A DNA stretch of 23,407 nt from Candidatus Blautia intestinipullorum. Lineage in GTDB: Bacteria > Bacillota > Clostridia > Lachnospirales > Lachnospiraceae. Position numbers and translations under genes: made by a program. The number at the start of each line of letters is the position of its first letter. The first letter of the stretch is position 1. Positions 1 to 8,158 of this stretch are shown here, piece after piece. The DNA is taken from the NCBI GenBank assembly GCA_019120475.1, contig DWVA01000218.1, positions 1 through 23,407 on the forward strand, given 5' to 3'. The notes below the pieces were generated by a model that was not told the origin of the DNA, ran no database searches, and saw nothing but the letters and a program-made list of their open reading frames with translations.

Positions 1-160
1 CCATCTCTGTATATATCGTTCTTCGATCCGTACTGATGCCATATTCCTGATCCAGAATCGTGCATAATTCCGATGCGTTCAGCATGTGCGTATCATCGGT
101 ACGATCCAGAAGGATTTCCATCAGGCGTAGGGTACGGAGCTTCTGATCAAATGAAGCCAT
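1..160 (-). CDS. WYL-type transcriptional regulator, N-terminal part (runs off window)
   Basis: Only the first 53 codons are in the window; the gene continues beyond base 1. Translation starts MASFDQKLRTLRLMEILLDR and contains STDRRTIYTEM, the recognition-helix pattern of the winged-helix HTH at the front of WYL-domain regulators (DeoR-like N-terminus). The ATG at 158-160 is preceded by a GAGGTGA ribosome binding site. Such proteins usually sense a ligand through a C-terminal WYL domain and are often repressors; that domain is outside the window, so ligand and target are unknown. The gene is downstream of, and codirectional with, the SDR at 244-951. A strong inverted repeat lies between the two. 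Family assignment rests on the HTH alone. Confidence 0.72.
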   Translation of the reverse strand, partial: MASFDQKLRTLRLMEILLDRTDDTHMLNASELCTILDQEYGISTDRRTIYTEM

Positions 161-203
161 GGTATGTCACCTCAAAACCATTTTTATCATGAATAAGGGC
201 AAA

Positions 204-238
204 TGTTTTATCAGACTTTAAGATTGTCTGATAAAACA
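204..238. repeat. Perfect 13-bp inverted repeat (operator or intercistronic hairpin)
   Basis: TGTTTTATCAGAC at 204-216 is mirrored by GTCTGATAAAACA at 226-238 around a 9-base loop. It lies in the 83-base gap between the SDR stop and the WYL regulator start. The AT-rich arms lack a clean following T-tract on either strand, so an operator for the adjacent regulator is as plausible as a terminator. Confidence 0.6.
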
Positions 239-243
239 ATAAT

Positions 244-951
244 TCATCCTTCATATTTCCAACCATGCTCATCATGGTATATCATTTGTTTTGTCATACC
301 ACCATCTATGCAAATATTCTCTCCAGTAATGAATCCTGCCTTATCGGAGCACAAGAACAAAATCATATTTGTAATGTCTGTTGGATTACCTACTCTTCCT
401 ACAAGCTGTTGGACAGCGTCCGGACCTTCATAGACTATGTCACCGGTTTCAATCCATCCAGGAGAAATGGAATTTACTCTGACTTTCCCGGCAAGGCTTA
501 CCGCAAGTGCATGCGTTAATGCTGCTATTCCACCTTTCGCCGCGGTGTAACTTTCTGTCTGTGGCTGGCTCATTCTATCCCTGGAAGATGACATATTAAT
601 AATACAAGCTCCATCTGCAAAATGCTCATAAAAAAGCTTTGACAAATAGAACGGTGCTGTCACTCCCACTGCCATAGCGTATTCAAACTCTTCATAGGAA
701 CACTGCTCTATTCCGCGCATAATAGGCAATGCATTATTAATCAGATAATCTACTTGTCCATGCTTATCTATGACATACCCGGCAAATGATTCAAGCGTTT
801 TCTTCTTACTGATATCGCCAACATAGTGCTCTCCATCAACAATATCGATTACTTCTACAATCGCCCCTTCCGCTTCAAAGGCTTCTTTTGTAGCTTTTCC
901 GATACCATGCGCTCCTCCTGTAATAACGACTATCTTATCTTTATACAACAT
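244..951 (-). CDS. Short-chain dehydrogenase/reductase (SDR), classical type
   Basis: A 235-residue NAD(P)-dependent oxidoreductase of classical SDR length. Visible motifs are the TGGAHGIG dinucleotide loop (residues 11-18), Asp36 at the end of the second strand, which suggests NAD(H) preference, NNA at 72-74, Ser122/123, and the catalytic YTAAK (Tyr135, Lys139). The C-terminal stretch GFITGENICIDGGMT is the usual SDR ending. Two departures are visible: NNAG reads NNAL, and the helix-4 position where a catalytic Asn normally sits reads AVGV. The ATG has an AGGTGA site about seven bases upstream. It sits 55 bases after the helicase stop and may be cotranscribed with it. The substrate cannot be read from sequence. 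Confidence 0.85.
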   Translation of the reverse strand: MLYKDKIVVITGGAHGIGKATKEAFEAEGAIVEVIDIVDGEHYVGDISKKKTLESFAGYVIDKHGQVDYLINNALPIMRGIEQCSYEEFEYAMAVGVTAPFYLSKLFYEHFADGACIINMSSSRDRMSQPQTESYTAAKGGIAALTHALAVSLAGKVRVNSISPGWIETGDIVYEGPDAVQQLVGRVGNPTDITNMILFLCSDKAGFITGENICIDGGMTKQMIYHDEHGWKYEG

Positions 952-1006
952 ATTTCACCTGCTTTATTCTTTATTTCTTTGAATTTCTCATCGGGTCCTC
1001 ACAATA

Positions 1007-3343
1007 TTATCGTTTTTCTTCATATCTCCTGCGATAATAATCCATTGCACGATATTCTATCACATCTTTCATCTGCTCCCCAAAAGCAGGCTGAAGAATA
1101 ACATCTGCCAAATCCTCCTTAAGTGCCAATGCCGTTCCTTCTTTCTTTACAAAGAAACCTTTTCCTGACTCTTGTAGAAAATGTACGGGCATCTGAAGTA
1201 TCTTTTTAATATGCTCCTTATCTGAAATACTACAGTACTTTTCGTAAGTAATACCTCTATCTAAATCCTTCCAATTGGTGCCTGTAGAAAAGAATTCTTT
1301 CCAGCTATCCAACAATTCTTCCTCAGAAACCTGGCTACGAATATTTCCGTGATTATAAAATGCCATCAAAACAGGCATCTTATATACCTTTGACATATTT
1401 GTATTTTCAATTAGATTGATAAACTCTCTTCCAATTCCACTATAAAGAAGATTCTCCTCTTCTGTAAGTTCTCCCAATTCATTCCGGAAATCCAGATACC
1501 TCTTAAAAGGATTATCCTTCGAATGAGCAATCGCCACACGATAAATATCATCATCCATATATGTAAACAAATCCATTCTGGATGGAATTCTCCCAAGGAA
1601 TTCCTTTATGCGATAGTACTCATTTCTAATCTGATCTCTTACCTTTAGATGTTTTTTATCCATCTCCGAAAAAAGATCGATCAGTTTCATATCAAAATCA
1701 ATCAAACAATCATCTGGGAACGCAGATCGATCCGCCGGATTATAGTATTCATTTTTTCCCAGTGTTCTGCCTGTCAGTAAGAATCTCACACGCCCTGCCT
1801 TTTCGTAGTTGCCGATAAAATCCAGTACGTTAAGGTATTCCTTTCCTTTGCTGCGTCGAAGTCCACGACCAAGCTGTTGTAAAAACACAATCGGAGATTC
1901 CGTGGGCCGTAAAAACATAACCATGTCTACCGATGTAATATCTACTCCTTCGTTAAACATATCCACAGAGAAAATCACTCTGATTTCTCCACTTTTTAGT
2001 TTTTCAATCGCTTTTCCTCTTTCTTCGGAATATGTCCCATTTGCATTACTGTAAACAGCTACGGAAGGAATCCCTCTTTCACAGAATTCCTTTGCCATTT
2101 CCTCCGCATGTGCTCTGGAGCAACAAAATCCCAGAGCTTTTTTCGATCCATATTTGCAATAATACTTGTATATCAAGTCGTGACGATGTACATTTCCTAT
2201 ATATGTTTCGTTCAGCTCTTTTTCATCATATCGGCCCCTGATCAAATGCAGACCCGAATAATCCGTATCATCATAAATGCCATAATAATGAAACGGCACC
2301 AGCATTCCTTTATTAATGGCATCTTTCAATGAGATTTCATAAGGAACATTATAATCACAGAGTTCATAGATATTTCTGCCATCCATACGCTCCGGTGTGG
2401 CAGTCAGACCGAGTAAAAACTGTGGCTTAAAATACTTAACGATTCTTTGATACTGCTCATTTATTGCGTGGTGAAACTCATCAATCACCAGATATTGAAA
2501 ATAGTCCGGAGCAAAATACTTTTCTGAAAGATACTCACTTCTTCCTAATGTTGCTACAGAAGCAAAAATAACAGACTTGTCTGTACTCTTTTCTTCTCCT
2601 GTAAAAAAACCATAATCCTCTGAATTCCTGACATTTCGAAATGAAGCGGCAGCTTGTTTCAGAATTTCTTCCCTATGAGCAACAAATAAAACCCGTTCAT
2701 AACTTTTCGAATCAAATGCCGCCAAATATGTCTTGCCCACACCGGTTGCAGCCTGCACCAATGCCCGTTTTGCACCTTCTGCTCTGGTATCCTCTAAAGC
2801 ACAAAGAGCTTCAATTTGGGCACCTCGAGGCTCGTACAGTAATCGAACCTTTGTATCTTCTGACTCATTTTCCTCGTTCTGATGAGAATAATCATACCGT
2901 TCCAAATCTCTTGCCACCGCCGGGCGATGCCAGTTTTGTGAATATCGTTTTAATTCCTCATTATCAATGATAATTGAATGATGTTCGAACAAGTCCTCAA
3001 AGGCATGATAAAATTTCTCGTAATTCTTCGGATCAGAAACGCTGCTAAAACGATAATTCCACTCAATTCCGGAAGTCAGTGCACTTCTGGAAATATTTGA
3101 TGAACCAATGTAGATATCGTTATATCCTCTATAATGAAAAATATATGACTTCGGATGAAAAGATCTATCCTTCTCATTATAGAAACGCATATCGACTCTG
3201 GAACCGAGTTTTTTCTTAAGAAGATATAGGGCAGACGGTTGTGTAATTCCTAAATAATTACCGGTAAGGATTCTGATTTTGGCACCTCTTTTTAAGGCAT
3301 TATCCAACTCCTCAAGAAGCATCTTCACACCGGATTCCATCAA
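1007..3343 (-). CDS. PLD-like/DEAD-box superfamily 2 helicase, N-terminus missing
   Basis: A 778-residue reading frame beginning TTG at 3343 (ATG at 3340), with no ribosome binding site at a proper distance. The front carries a phospholipase-D-like nuclease half (HPK at residues 63-65, GSSNISRSALTSGIEW at 80-95). A type III restriction/SF2 helicase core follows: Walker A ATGVGKT near 199-205, DEFHH at 288-292, LTATPER at 313-319 and QQLGRGLRR at 489-497. This architecture matches DUF3427-type PLD-helicases, which often occur near defence or DNA-processing genes (family knowledge). Those proteins normally carry more sequence before the FLMESG motif. Here the frame emerges straight from permease sequence at about 3345, so the 5' end is lost. 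The C-terminus looks intact. It may be nonfunctional or weakly expressed. Confidence 0.82.
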   Translation of the reverse strand: MMESGVKMLLEELDNALKRGAKIRILTGNYLGITQPSALYLLKKKLGSRVDMRFYNEKDRSFHPKSYIFHYRGYNDIYIGSSNISRSALTSGIEWNYRFSSVSDPKNYEKFYHAFEDLFEHHSIIIDNEELKRYSQNWHRPAVARDLERYDYSHQNEENESEDTKVRLLYEPRGAQIEALCALEDTRAEGAKRALVQAATGVGKTYLAAFDSKSYERVLFVAHREEILKQAAASFRNVRNSEDYGFFTGEEKSTDKSVIFASVATLGRSEYLSEKYFAPDYFQYLVIDEFHHAINEQYQRIVKYFKPQFLLGLTATPERMDGRNIYELCDYNVPYEISLKDAINKGMLVPFHYYGIYDDTDYSGLHLIRGRYDEKELNETYIGNVHRHDLIYKYYCKYGSKKALGFCCSRAHAEEMAKEFCERGIPSVAVYSNANGTYSEERGKAIEKLKSGEIRVIFSVDMFNEGVDITSVDMVMFLRPTESPIVFLQQLGRGLRRSKGKEYLNVLDFIGNYEKAGRVRFLLTGRTLGKNEYYNPADRSAFPDDCLIDFDMKLIDLFSEMDKKHLKVRDQIRNEYYRIKEFLGRIPSRMDLFTYMDDDIYRVAIAHSKDNPFKRYLDFRNELGELTEEENLLYSGIGREFINLIENTNMSKVYKMPVLMAFYNHGNIRSQVSEEELLDSWKEFFSTGTNWKDLDRGITYEKYCSISDKEHIKKILQMPVHFLQESGKGFFVKKEGTALALKEDLADVILQPAFGEQMKDVIEYRAMDYYRRRYEEKR

Positions 3344-3656
3344 AAAAGATAGAACTCATCATAAAGGCTGCCAGCCAACTGTCACGCATTCCGCTTTTAG
3401 AAATGGAGGCTGCGATGGGGATCGTACCGTACATACACAAGGGAGAAGCGATTCCCAATGCGCTGGCAGCTACGATCCCCCCAATACCCAACGGTTTCCC
3501 GTTTAAAGAGCGGAAAGCACGATGGATAGAGTCCTTGACAAAGACGGAAACTGCCGATCCGATGACCATTCCCAACACCCACCAGACAAAAATCTGTTCC
3601 AGCTGGACCGTGAAGTAATACCAGATGTAAATAAGTTCCCGATTGAGAATTTCCAC
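3312..3656 (-). pseudogene. DUF318/ArsP-like permease, 5' fragment fused to helicase sequence
   Basis: The first ~103 codons of a polytopic permease (UPF0718/DUF318 family, often linked to metal or metalloid efflux). It starts GTG at 3654-3656 after a GGGAG site and encodes EQIFVWWVLGMVIGSAVSVF and then SPLCMYGTIPIAASISKSGM, a typical conserved core. After AAFMMSSI the family sequence stops. The remaining residues (FFDGIRCEDAS) come from reading helicase DNA out of frame before a stop at 3312. The intact family is roughly 300 residues, so about two thirds is missing. It lies 24 bases after the AKR and was probably the last gene of that operon. Confidence 0.8.
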
Positions 3657-3680
3657 GCGCTTTTCTCCCTTCCCATAGAC

Positions 3681-4727
3681 TTACTGACCCTGGATTTTTT
3701 GGTTGCCGGTGCTCCAGACATGCTGCTCTTTTGCGGCAGCCGGGGTATTCTGTGCCATCACGCCCACCAGTTTGTGGGGAACATAGGGTTCTTCCAGATA
3801 GGCAATCTCCTCCGGCGTCAGGGTGAGTTCCACAGCCTTGGACGCCCCCTCGATGTGATGCAGCTTGGTAGCGCCCACCACTGGGGCCGTCACCTTGGTG
3901 AGCAGCCATGCCAGGGAAACTTCTGTCATGGAAACACCCCGCTTCTCTGCTATCTGAGCCACCCGGTCAATGATGACCCCGTCCTGCTGGGCGGTAGCAT
4001 CATATTTGAATTTGGCGTAGCTGTCCTCTTCAAGACGCTTGGAAGTCTCTCCCGGATGCTTGGAAAGCCGTCCGCCTGCCAGAGAACTATATGGTGTCAT
4101 GGCAATATTGTCCTCTGCGCAGAGCTTTGCCATCTCCCGTTCTTCCTCCCGGAAGATCAGGTTGTAATGCCCCTGAACAGAAACAAACTTGGCAAATCCT
4201 TCTTTCTCCGCCAGGGCATTGGCCTTGGCCAACTGGTAGGCAAAACAGTTGGAAATGCCGATATAGCGCACCTTGCCCGCCTGCACGATGCGATTCAAGC
4301 CATCCATGATATCATAAAGAGGCGTTTCGTGATCCCACATGTGATAGATATACAGGTCTACATAGTCCAGTCCCAGATTGTGCAGGCTGGTGTCGATCAT
4401 GTTCTGGATATGCTGCTGGCCGGTGATACCCGCGTTGATCTCTTCCTGGGTGCGTGGCAGAAACTTGGTGGCCACCACCACGTCCTCCCGTTTGGCAAAG
4501 TCTTTCAAAGCCCGGCCCAGGTATTGCTCACTGGTACCGCTCTGGTAGCCCACTGCTGTATCAAAGAAATTAACGCCCAGTTTCAGTCCCCGGCGTATGA
4601 TCTCGCGGGAGTGTTCCTCGTCCAATGTCCAGCTGTGCTGACCGTTATGCGGATCACCAAACCCCATGCATCCCATACAGATACGGGAAACAGTCAGATC
4701 AGATTTTCCCAGCTTTGTGTACTTCAT
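3681..4727 (-). CDS. Aldo/keto reductase (YajO-like AKR)
   Basis: A 348-residue NADPH-dependent aldo/keto reductase of full length, cytoplasmic, with a (beta/alpha)8 barrel. The catalytic tetrad is visible as Asp56, Tyr61, Lys88 and His129. GISNCFAYQLAKA and the late PVVGATKLHHIEGA cofactor-binding segment also fit. The MKYTKLGKSDLTVSRICMGC start resembles YajO and related general carbonyl reductases. The start codon at 4727 follows a GGAGG site. It is 12 bases downstream of the cupin gene and 24 bases upstream of the broken permease, inside the long minus-strand redox run. Substrate unknown. Confidence 0.9.
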   Translation of the reverse strand: MKYTKLGKSDLTVSRICMGCMGFGDPHNGQHSWTLDEEHSREIIRRGLKLGVNFFDTAVGYQSGTSEQYLGRALKDFAKREDVVVATKFLPRTQEEINAGITGQQHIQNMIDTSLHNLGLDYVDLYIYHMWDHETPLYDIMDGLNRIVQAGKVRYIGISNCFAYQLAKANALAEKEGFAKFVSVQGHYNLIFREEEREMAKLCAEDNIAMTPYSSLAGGRLSKHPGETSKRLEEDSYAKFKYDATAQQDGVIIDRVAQIAEKRGVSMTEVSLAWLLTKVTAPVVGATKLHHIEGASKAVELTLTPEEIAYLEEPYVPHKLVGVMAQNTPAAAKEQHVWSTGNQKIQGQ

Positions 4728-4739
4728 TCTGCTCCCTCC

Positions 4740-5177
4740 TTACTCCAGCCCGTTATAGACTGCATCATCCACCGGTTCGCACCACTCATTAGAGGTTGCC
4801 TCACCTGGCACTTCCACTGCGATGTGGCTGAACCAACTGTCTTTTTTTGCTCCGTGCCAGTGCTTGACCTCTGCCGGGATGGTAATGACCATGCCAGGCA
4901 TCAAGCTGACAGCGGGCTTTCCCTCCTCCTGATACCAGCCTTCACCGGCGGTACAGATCAAAATCTGACCGCCTCCATTTTTGGCATGGTGGATATGCCA
5001 GTTATTGCGGCAGCCCGGCTCGAAAGTCACATTTGCCAGGAATACCGGGCACTTGCCAGCCTCTGTCAATGGGTTCAGATAGGAATTTCCGATGAAATAC
5101 TGGGCATAGGCAGTATTGGCACTGCCAAGACCGAACACATTTCCTTTGTTGAATTGTTCTTGATCATTAATACGCAT
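4740..5177 (-). CDS. Cupin-domain protein
   Basis: A 145-residue single-domain cupin. The ATG at 5177 was chosen over a longer in-frame start because AAGGAG sits at ideal spacing and the upstream extension shows no family character. Probable metal ligands are the WHIHH group (His61, His63, His64) and KHWH (His106, His108); the glutamate expected in motif 1 appears as Gln71. MPGMVITIPAEVKHWHG is a classic second cupin motif. The start overlaps the end of the flavodoxin gene by 11 bases, and that gene's last codons carry the ribosome binding site, so translation is probably coupled. Small cupins of this type commonly accompany AKR and flavodoxin genes in anaerobes. Activity unknown. Confidence 0.86.
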   Translation of the reverse strand: MRINDQEQFNKGNVFGLGSANTAYAQYFIGNSYLNPLTEAGKCPVFLANVTFEPGCRNNWHIHHAKNGGGQILICTAGEGWYQEEGKPAVSLMPGMVITIPAEVKHWHGAKKDSWFSHIAVEVPGEATSNEWCEPVDDAVYNGLE

Positions 5178-5715
5178 AATTTTTCTCCTTTTTAATAATT
5201 TCTTTATATTGATCGCCTGTGTATGTGCCAGACAGCGATTGCAGACTGTTTTGATCCAACCAATCCTGAAGGATTCGCGGCAAATCTGCACCGAGGTTTT
5301 CAAGAATCCCCAATTCCTTACGAACATCTGCTCTTGGGCAGAGCCTTGCAATTTCCCGTTGGAAATTGCAAGCCACACCGCCGCAATGGGAATAAAACGG
5401 TAAGATTATCTTACCGGATAAATCATTTTTCGCCAGCCAGGAAACCAGCGGCGGCGCTATACTGCCGCACCAGTTTGGAGAACCTACGAAAATTACCGAA
5501 TATGGTTTCGCATTGCTGGTTCCAGATAACAAACGCGGATGGTACCCGGTCTGTACTTCCTTTCTGACTTGCTCAAGCAGTTCCGGAAACGCCATCGGAT
5601 ATGGCTGCCAGGGATAAATCTCGCACCAGTCGCCGCCTGTCAAAGTATGAATTGCCTGCGCGATCTGATGGGTATGACCGGTATAGGAATACGATATAAT
5701 AAGAGATTCCTTCAT
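5167..5715 (-). CDS. Flavodoxin, cytoplasmic
   Basis: A 182-residue flavodoxin-fold protein without signal peptide. The FMN phosphate loop reads SYSYTGHT (residues 8-15), and VGSPNWCGSIAPPL (77-90) is the isoalloxazine-contact loop of the Flavodoxin_4-like group. The ATG at 5715 overlaps the flavin reductase stop as ATGA. It has an AGGAAA site and fits the family N-terminus better than a start 30 bases earlier. It overlaps the cupin by 11 bases downstream. It probably carries electrons between a reductase and partner oxidoreductases in the cytoplasm. It is the only one of three flavodoxins in this run that is not exported. Confidence 0.87.
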   Translation of the reverse strand: MKESLIISYSYTGHTHQIAQAIHTLTGGDWCEIYPWQPYPMAFPELLEQVRKEVQTGYHPRLLSGTSNAKPYSVIFVGSPNWCGSIAPPLVSWLAKNDLSGKIILPFYSHCGGVACNFQREIARLCPRADVRKELGILENLGADLPRILQDWLDQNSLQSLSGTYTGDQYKEIIKKEKNYAY

Positions 5716-6266
5716 TTTTCCTGTTTCCTGCCATAAGACATACAATTACCGATGACATCGCCGGTGCGCAGGTACTCGTAAGTAGGCATTTCAAAAAGCA
5801 CCGGCTTGAGGATTCTGTAATCCAGCTTGCCAGCCTCATTCAACACATTCTCTTCGGCATAGGTGGCGTCGATGGTGCAGATAAAACTCTCAAAGCCCTT
5901 GGTGCTGTAAATATCCTCTACGCTGCACACCATCGAAACCGGGGCCTGCGGAATCATCGGTACACCCGCGTCGTCTACCACATAGTCAAACAGCATGGAT
6001 TTATCCTCTTTGCTGCCGCTGACGCAGCCGGAGCGGTCTGCCCTTGGAAGCAGCGCCTCGTCTACAATATTGATGGAAAGCTTTTTGCTCTCCTTGATGC
6101 CCTTGTTGGTATAATGGGCACTGGCCAGGCTGACCATCACATGGTCATGTCCGATGATGCCGACATGGCCGACCAGCAGCCAGTTAGGTTTGCCGTCCAC
6201 CATAGCGCCTACGACCACAAGCGGCGTGGGATACAATGCCAGCGCGTTTCCGATTTTTTTCTTCAT
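5712..6266 (-). CDS. Flavin reductase-like (FMN-binding split barrel) protein
   Basis: A 184-residue member of the flavin reductase-like family, which binds FMN and transfers electrons from NAD(P)H. PTPLVVVGAMVDGKPNWLLV at the front, then GIIGHDHVMVSLASAHYTNK and SKKLSINIV, are typical of this split-barrel family. The ATG at 6266 follows AGGAGG at good spacing. The stop overlaps the next gene's ATG by four bases, so coupled expression with the cytoplasmic flavodoxin is likely. It may reduce the flavin of that flavodoxin or of the nearby NAD(P)H oxidoreductase (inference). Many homologues have no assigned substrate. Confidence 0.88.
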   Translation of the reverse strand: MKKKIGNALALYPTPLVVVGAMVDGKPNWLLVGHVGIIGHDHVMVSLASAHYTNKGIKESKKLSINIVDEALLPRADRSGCVSGSKEDKSMLFDYVVDDAGVPMIPQAPVSMVCSVEDIYSTKGFESFICTIDATYAEENVLNEAGKLDYRILKPVLFEMPTYEYLRTGDVIGNCMSYGRKQEK

Positions 6267-6346
6267 AATCTGTTTCCTCCTAAAGCATTCTGCTTTTCTA
6301 TTAAATTGCGGTTTACTGTGTTTCGATCATTGATACTCAGCTTCAT
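6263..6346 (-). CDS. Possible 27-residue leader-like small ORF
   Basis: In the 92-base gap between the DUF362 gene and the flavin reductase there is an ATG (6346) after AGAGGGG. It is followed by 26 codons beginning MKLSINDRNTVN and ends TGA overlapping the flavin reductase ATG (ATGA). The coupling geometry is gene-like, but composition and length give little support. It could be chance or the tail of a lost gene. Confidence 0.22.
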   Translation of the reverse strand: MKLSINDRNTVNRNLIEKQNALGGNRL

Positions 6347-6358
6347 ACCGCTGCCCCT

Positions 6359-7420
6359 CTATTCATCAATATTTATCAATTCGTATTCCCGGCTGCCCAG
6401 CCCAATCGCTTCCGCATGTTCCAGCGTGTGCAGGCCGTTTCGGGATTCAATGCACTGAATAAGGGAAGCGCCATCCTCTGCATCATAGACTAAATCAATA
6501 CACGCCTGATCTACAGCTACCGGATCAAAGGATGCCAGGATACCGATGTCGTGCATATCCGGCTCGGCGGGATTACCATCGCAGTCGCAGTCTACGCTCA
6601 GACGGTTCATCACATTAATATACAGGATATTGCCGTTCAGATAATCCACTACAGATTTTCCCGCCTCAGCCATGGATTCCAGAAAGGCGTCCTGATCGCC
6701 GCCCCACATGCTGCCCCCGGTACCGCCGGAATGGATATGCGCTTTCCCATCAGAAGAAGCAATGCCAATGGATATGTTTTTGATCGCCCCGCCGTAACCA
6801 GCCATAGAATGACCCTTGAAATGAGATAAAACCACATAGTAATCGTAGTTGGCAAAATTGGCGCCTACATAATTTTCAGTCAGATTGCTGCCGCCGGTGA
6901 CGGGCAATGTCATAGAACCGTTTTCATCCATAATGTCTACATCAGCGATCGCGGTGTAATCATGATCCTCTGCCACCTGATAATGCATAGCTGTATTGGC
7001 CCGCTGGCCCCCATAGGCCGTGTTGCACTCCACAATCGTAGGATTATCAAAAGACTGTACCAAATCACCGATCAAGTCGGTGTGCAGGTAGTTGCTTCCG
7101 GGTTCTCCGGTGGAAAGCTTTACGGCAATGTTTCCGGATGGCGAGGCATTCAGCGCCTCATAAATAGCCACCATCCCTTTCTCGCTGATATCAGTCGTCA
7201 TATATACGGCTGGCACATCAGCAGCGGTATCTCCGGATCCGGCCGGCGTCTCTTCATCCGCACCTTCATTTTCTTCCACTGATCGCTCCGGCTCGGAAAC
7301 CGACTGACTTGTTTCTGAAGAATCAGTACTCGCCGAAACAATATGCTTCTCGGATGATCCCCCTGCCAGCAAGCCAAAGCATAACAGCGTCACGGAGCAG
7401 AAAACAGATAACCTTTTCAT
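6359..7420 (-). CDS. Exported DUF362-domain protein
   Basis: A 353-residue protein with an N-terminal hydrophobic signal (about residues 4-20), a Ser/Glu-rich linker to about residue 75, and then a DUF362 domain. Domain landmarks are SHFKGHSMAGYGGAIKN, HIHSGGTGGSMWGGD and ASFDPVAVDQACIDLVY. The ATG at 7420 was chosen because GAGGAGG sits just upstream; an ATG at 7435 lies within that site. DUF362 proteins are often found with ferredoxins and other redox proteins, but their activity is unclear. The linker resembles that of the neighbouring lipoproteins. However, the lipobox reads LLAGG with Gly21 where cysteine is expected, so lipid anchoring is doubtful. It lies directly after the DUF4405 membrane gene. 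Confidence 0.85.
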   Translation of the reverse strand: MKRLSVFCSVTLLCFGLLAGGSSEKHIVSASTDSSETSQSVSEPERSVEENEGADEETPAGSGDTAADVPAVYMTTDISEKGMVAIYEALNASPSGNIAVKLSTGEPGSNYLHTDLIGDLVQSFDNPTIVECNTAYGGQRANTAMHYQVAEDHDYTAIADVDIMDENGSMTLPVTGGSNLTENYVGANFANYDYYVVLSHFKGHSMAGYGGAIKNISIGIASSDGKAHIHSGGTGGSMWGGDQDAFLESMAEAGKSVVDYLNGNILYINVMNRLSVDCDCDGNPAEPDMHDIGILASFDPVAVDQACIDLVYDAEDGASLIQCIESRNGLHTLEHAEAIGLGSREYELINIDE

Positions 7421-7438
7421 TTGAAACCTCCTCATATT

Positions 7439-8137
7439 TCATGATTTCTTTTTATTGTCTCTTTTTCCTGACAGTGTCCGCAGCAGCCTGGAAACATAAT
7501 AGGCCAGGAAAATAAATGTCCCCATCATCGCCAGATAATCTAGATAAAACAACGGAACCGGCTCGCCAAAATCCAGAAATACAAACTGGGTCCGCACCAG
7601 CATATAGGTGAGTAAATCCCGCCTGAAAAACACGGTCAGACCATAAATTGCAATTCCGGCGCCGAAAACAGGGAGCAGGATCTTACGCACACGGGAAGAC
7701 CGCCTCCATTTGAATGCTTTTCTTGCCAGTCCCATGAATATCCCCCAGTGCAGCCCTAAGTGCAGCGCCATCAGCACAAAGCCCCAATAGGAGGCCGCCA
7801 TATGCAGAATCCGTGCAAAGGACATTCCGCCATGAAGATGCAAAAAATCAAATACATGATTAGAAAGCATGATACCGCTGACCATCATACCCAGCATGGC
7901 CAGAAACAAAAGCAGGTCAAGCGCCAGCAAAAGGATGCGGGAGGACGTAAACCGGCCGCGAAACAGATTTTGATGCCACTGCCGGTTCAGGATGTGATGC
8001 AGGATAAACAAAAGAAACATTCCGGCCCCGGCCCACTCATGCGCCGCATCGCCCCAGAACTGGTATCCCATCAGGAAAAACAGCCCCAGTGTCATCAGAA
8101 TATCAATGGCGATTTTACAGATCACTTTTGGTTTCAC
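7439..8137 (-). CDS. DUF4405 membrane protein, cytochrome b-like
   Basis: A 232-residue polytopic membrane protein with about five to six hydrophobic segments. Histidines lie in or next to helices at His33 (AAHEWAG), His47/48 (ILHHIL), His112 (ILHMAASYWG) and His126/130 (ALHLGLHWG). That pattern matches DUF4405 proteins, which resemble di-haem cytochrome b subunits. Haem binding is inferred from the histidine pairs, not shown. The ATG follows GGGAGG. It lies 21 bases after a lipoprotein flavodoxin and 18 bases before the exported DUF362 gene. It is therefore a good candidate for the trans-membrane electron carrier of the set. The C-terminus is lysine-rich, suggesting a cytoplasmic end. Confidence 0.83.
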   Translation of the reverse strand: MKPKVICKIAIDILMTLGLFFLMGYQFWGDAAHEWAGAGMFLLFILHHILNRQWHQNLFRGRFTSSRILLLALDLLLFLAMLGMMVSGIMLSNHVFDFLHLHGGMSFARILHMAASYWGFVLMALHLGLHWGIFMGLARKAFKWRRSSRVRKILLPVFGAGIAIYGLTVFFRRDLLTYMLVRTQFVFLDFGEPVPLFYLDYLAMMGTFIFLAYYVSRLLRTLSGKRDNKKKS

Positions 8138-8158
8138 ATAGATTCCTCCCGTTTTCGC

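Noticed and set aside
1007..3343. Calling the PLD-helicase with the WYL gene and SDR a defence island
   Set aside because: The helicase is truncated, no restriction, methylase or other defence partner is visible, and the flank ends at the window edge, so the claim is unsupported.
3522..5195. A 557-codon open frame on the plus strand
   Set aside because: It is antisense to the well-supported AKR and cupin genes, has no family motifs and is explained by their codon bias.
4740..5378. Longer 212-residue version of the cupin
   Set aside because: The extra 67 residues overlap the flavodoxin gene and show no cupin character. A much better ribosome binding site precedes the ATG at 5177.
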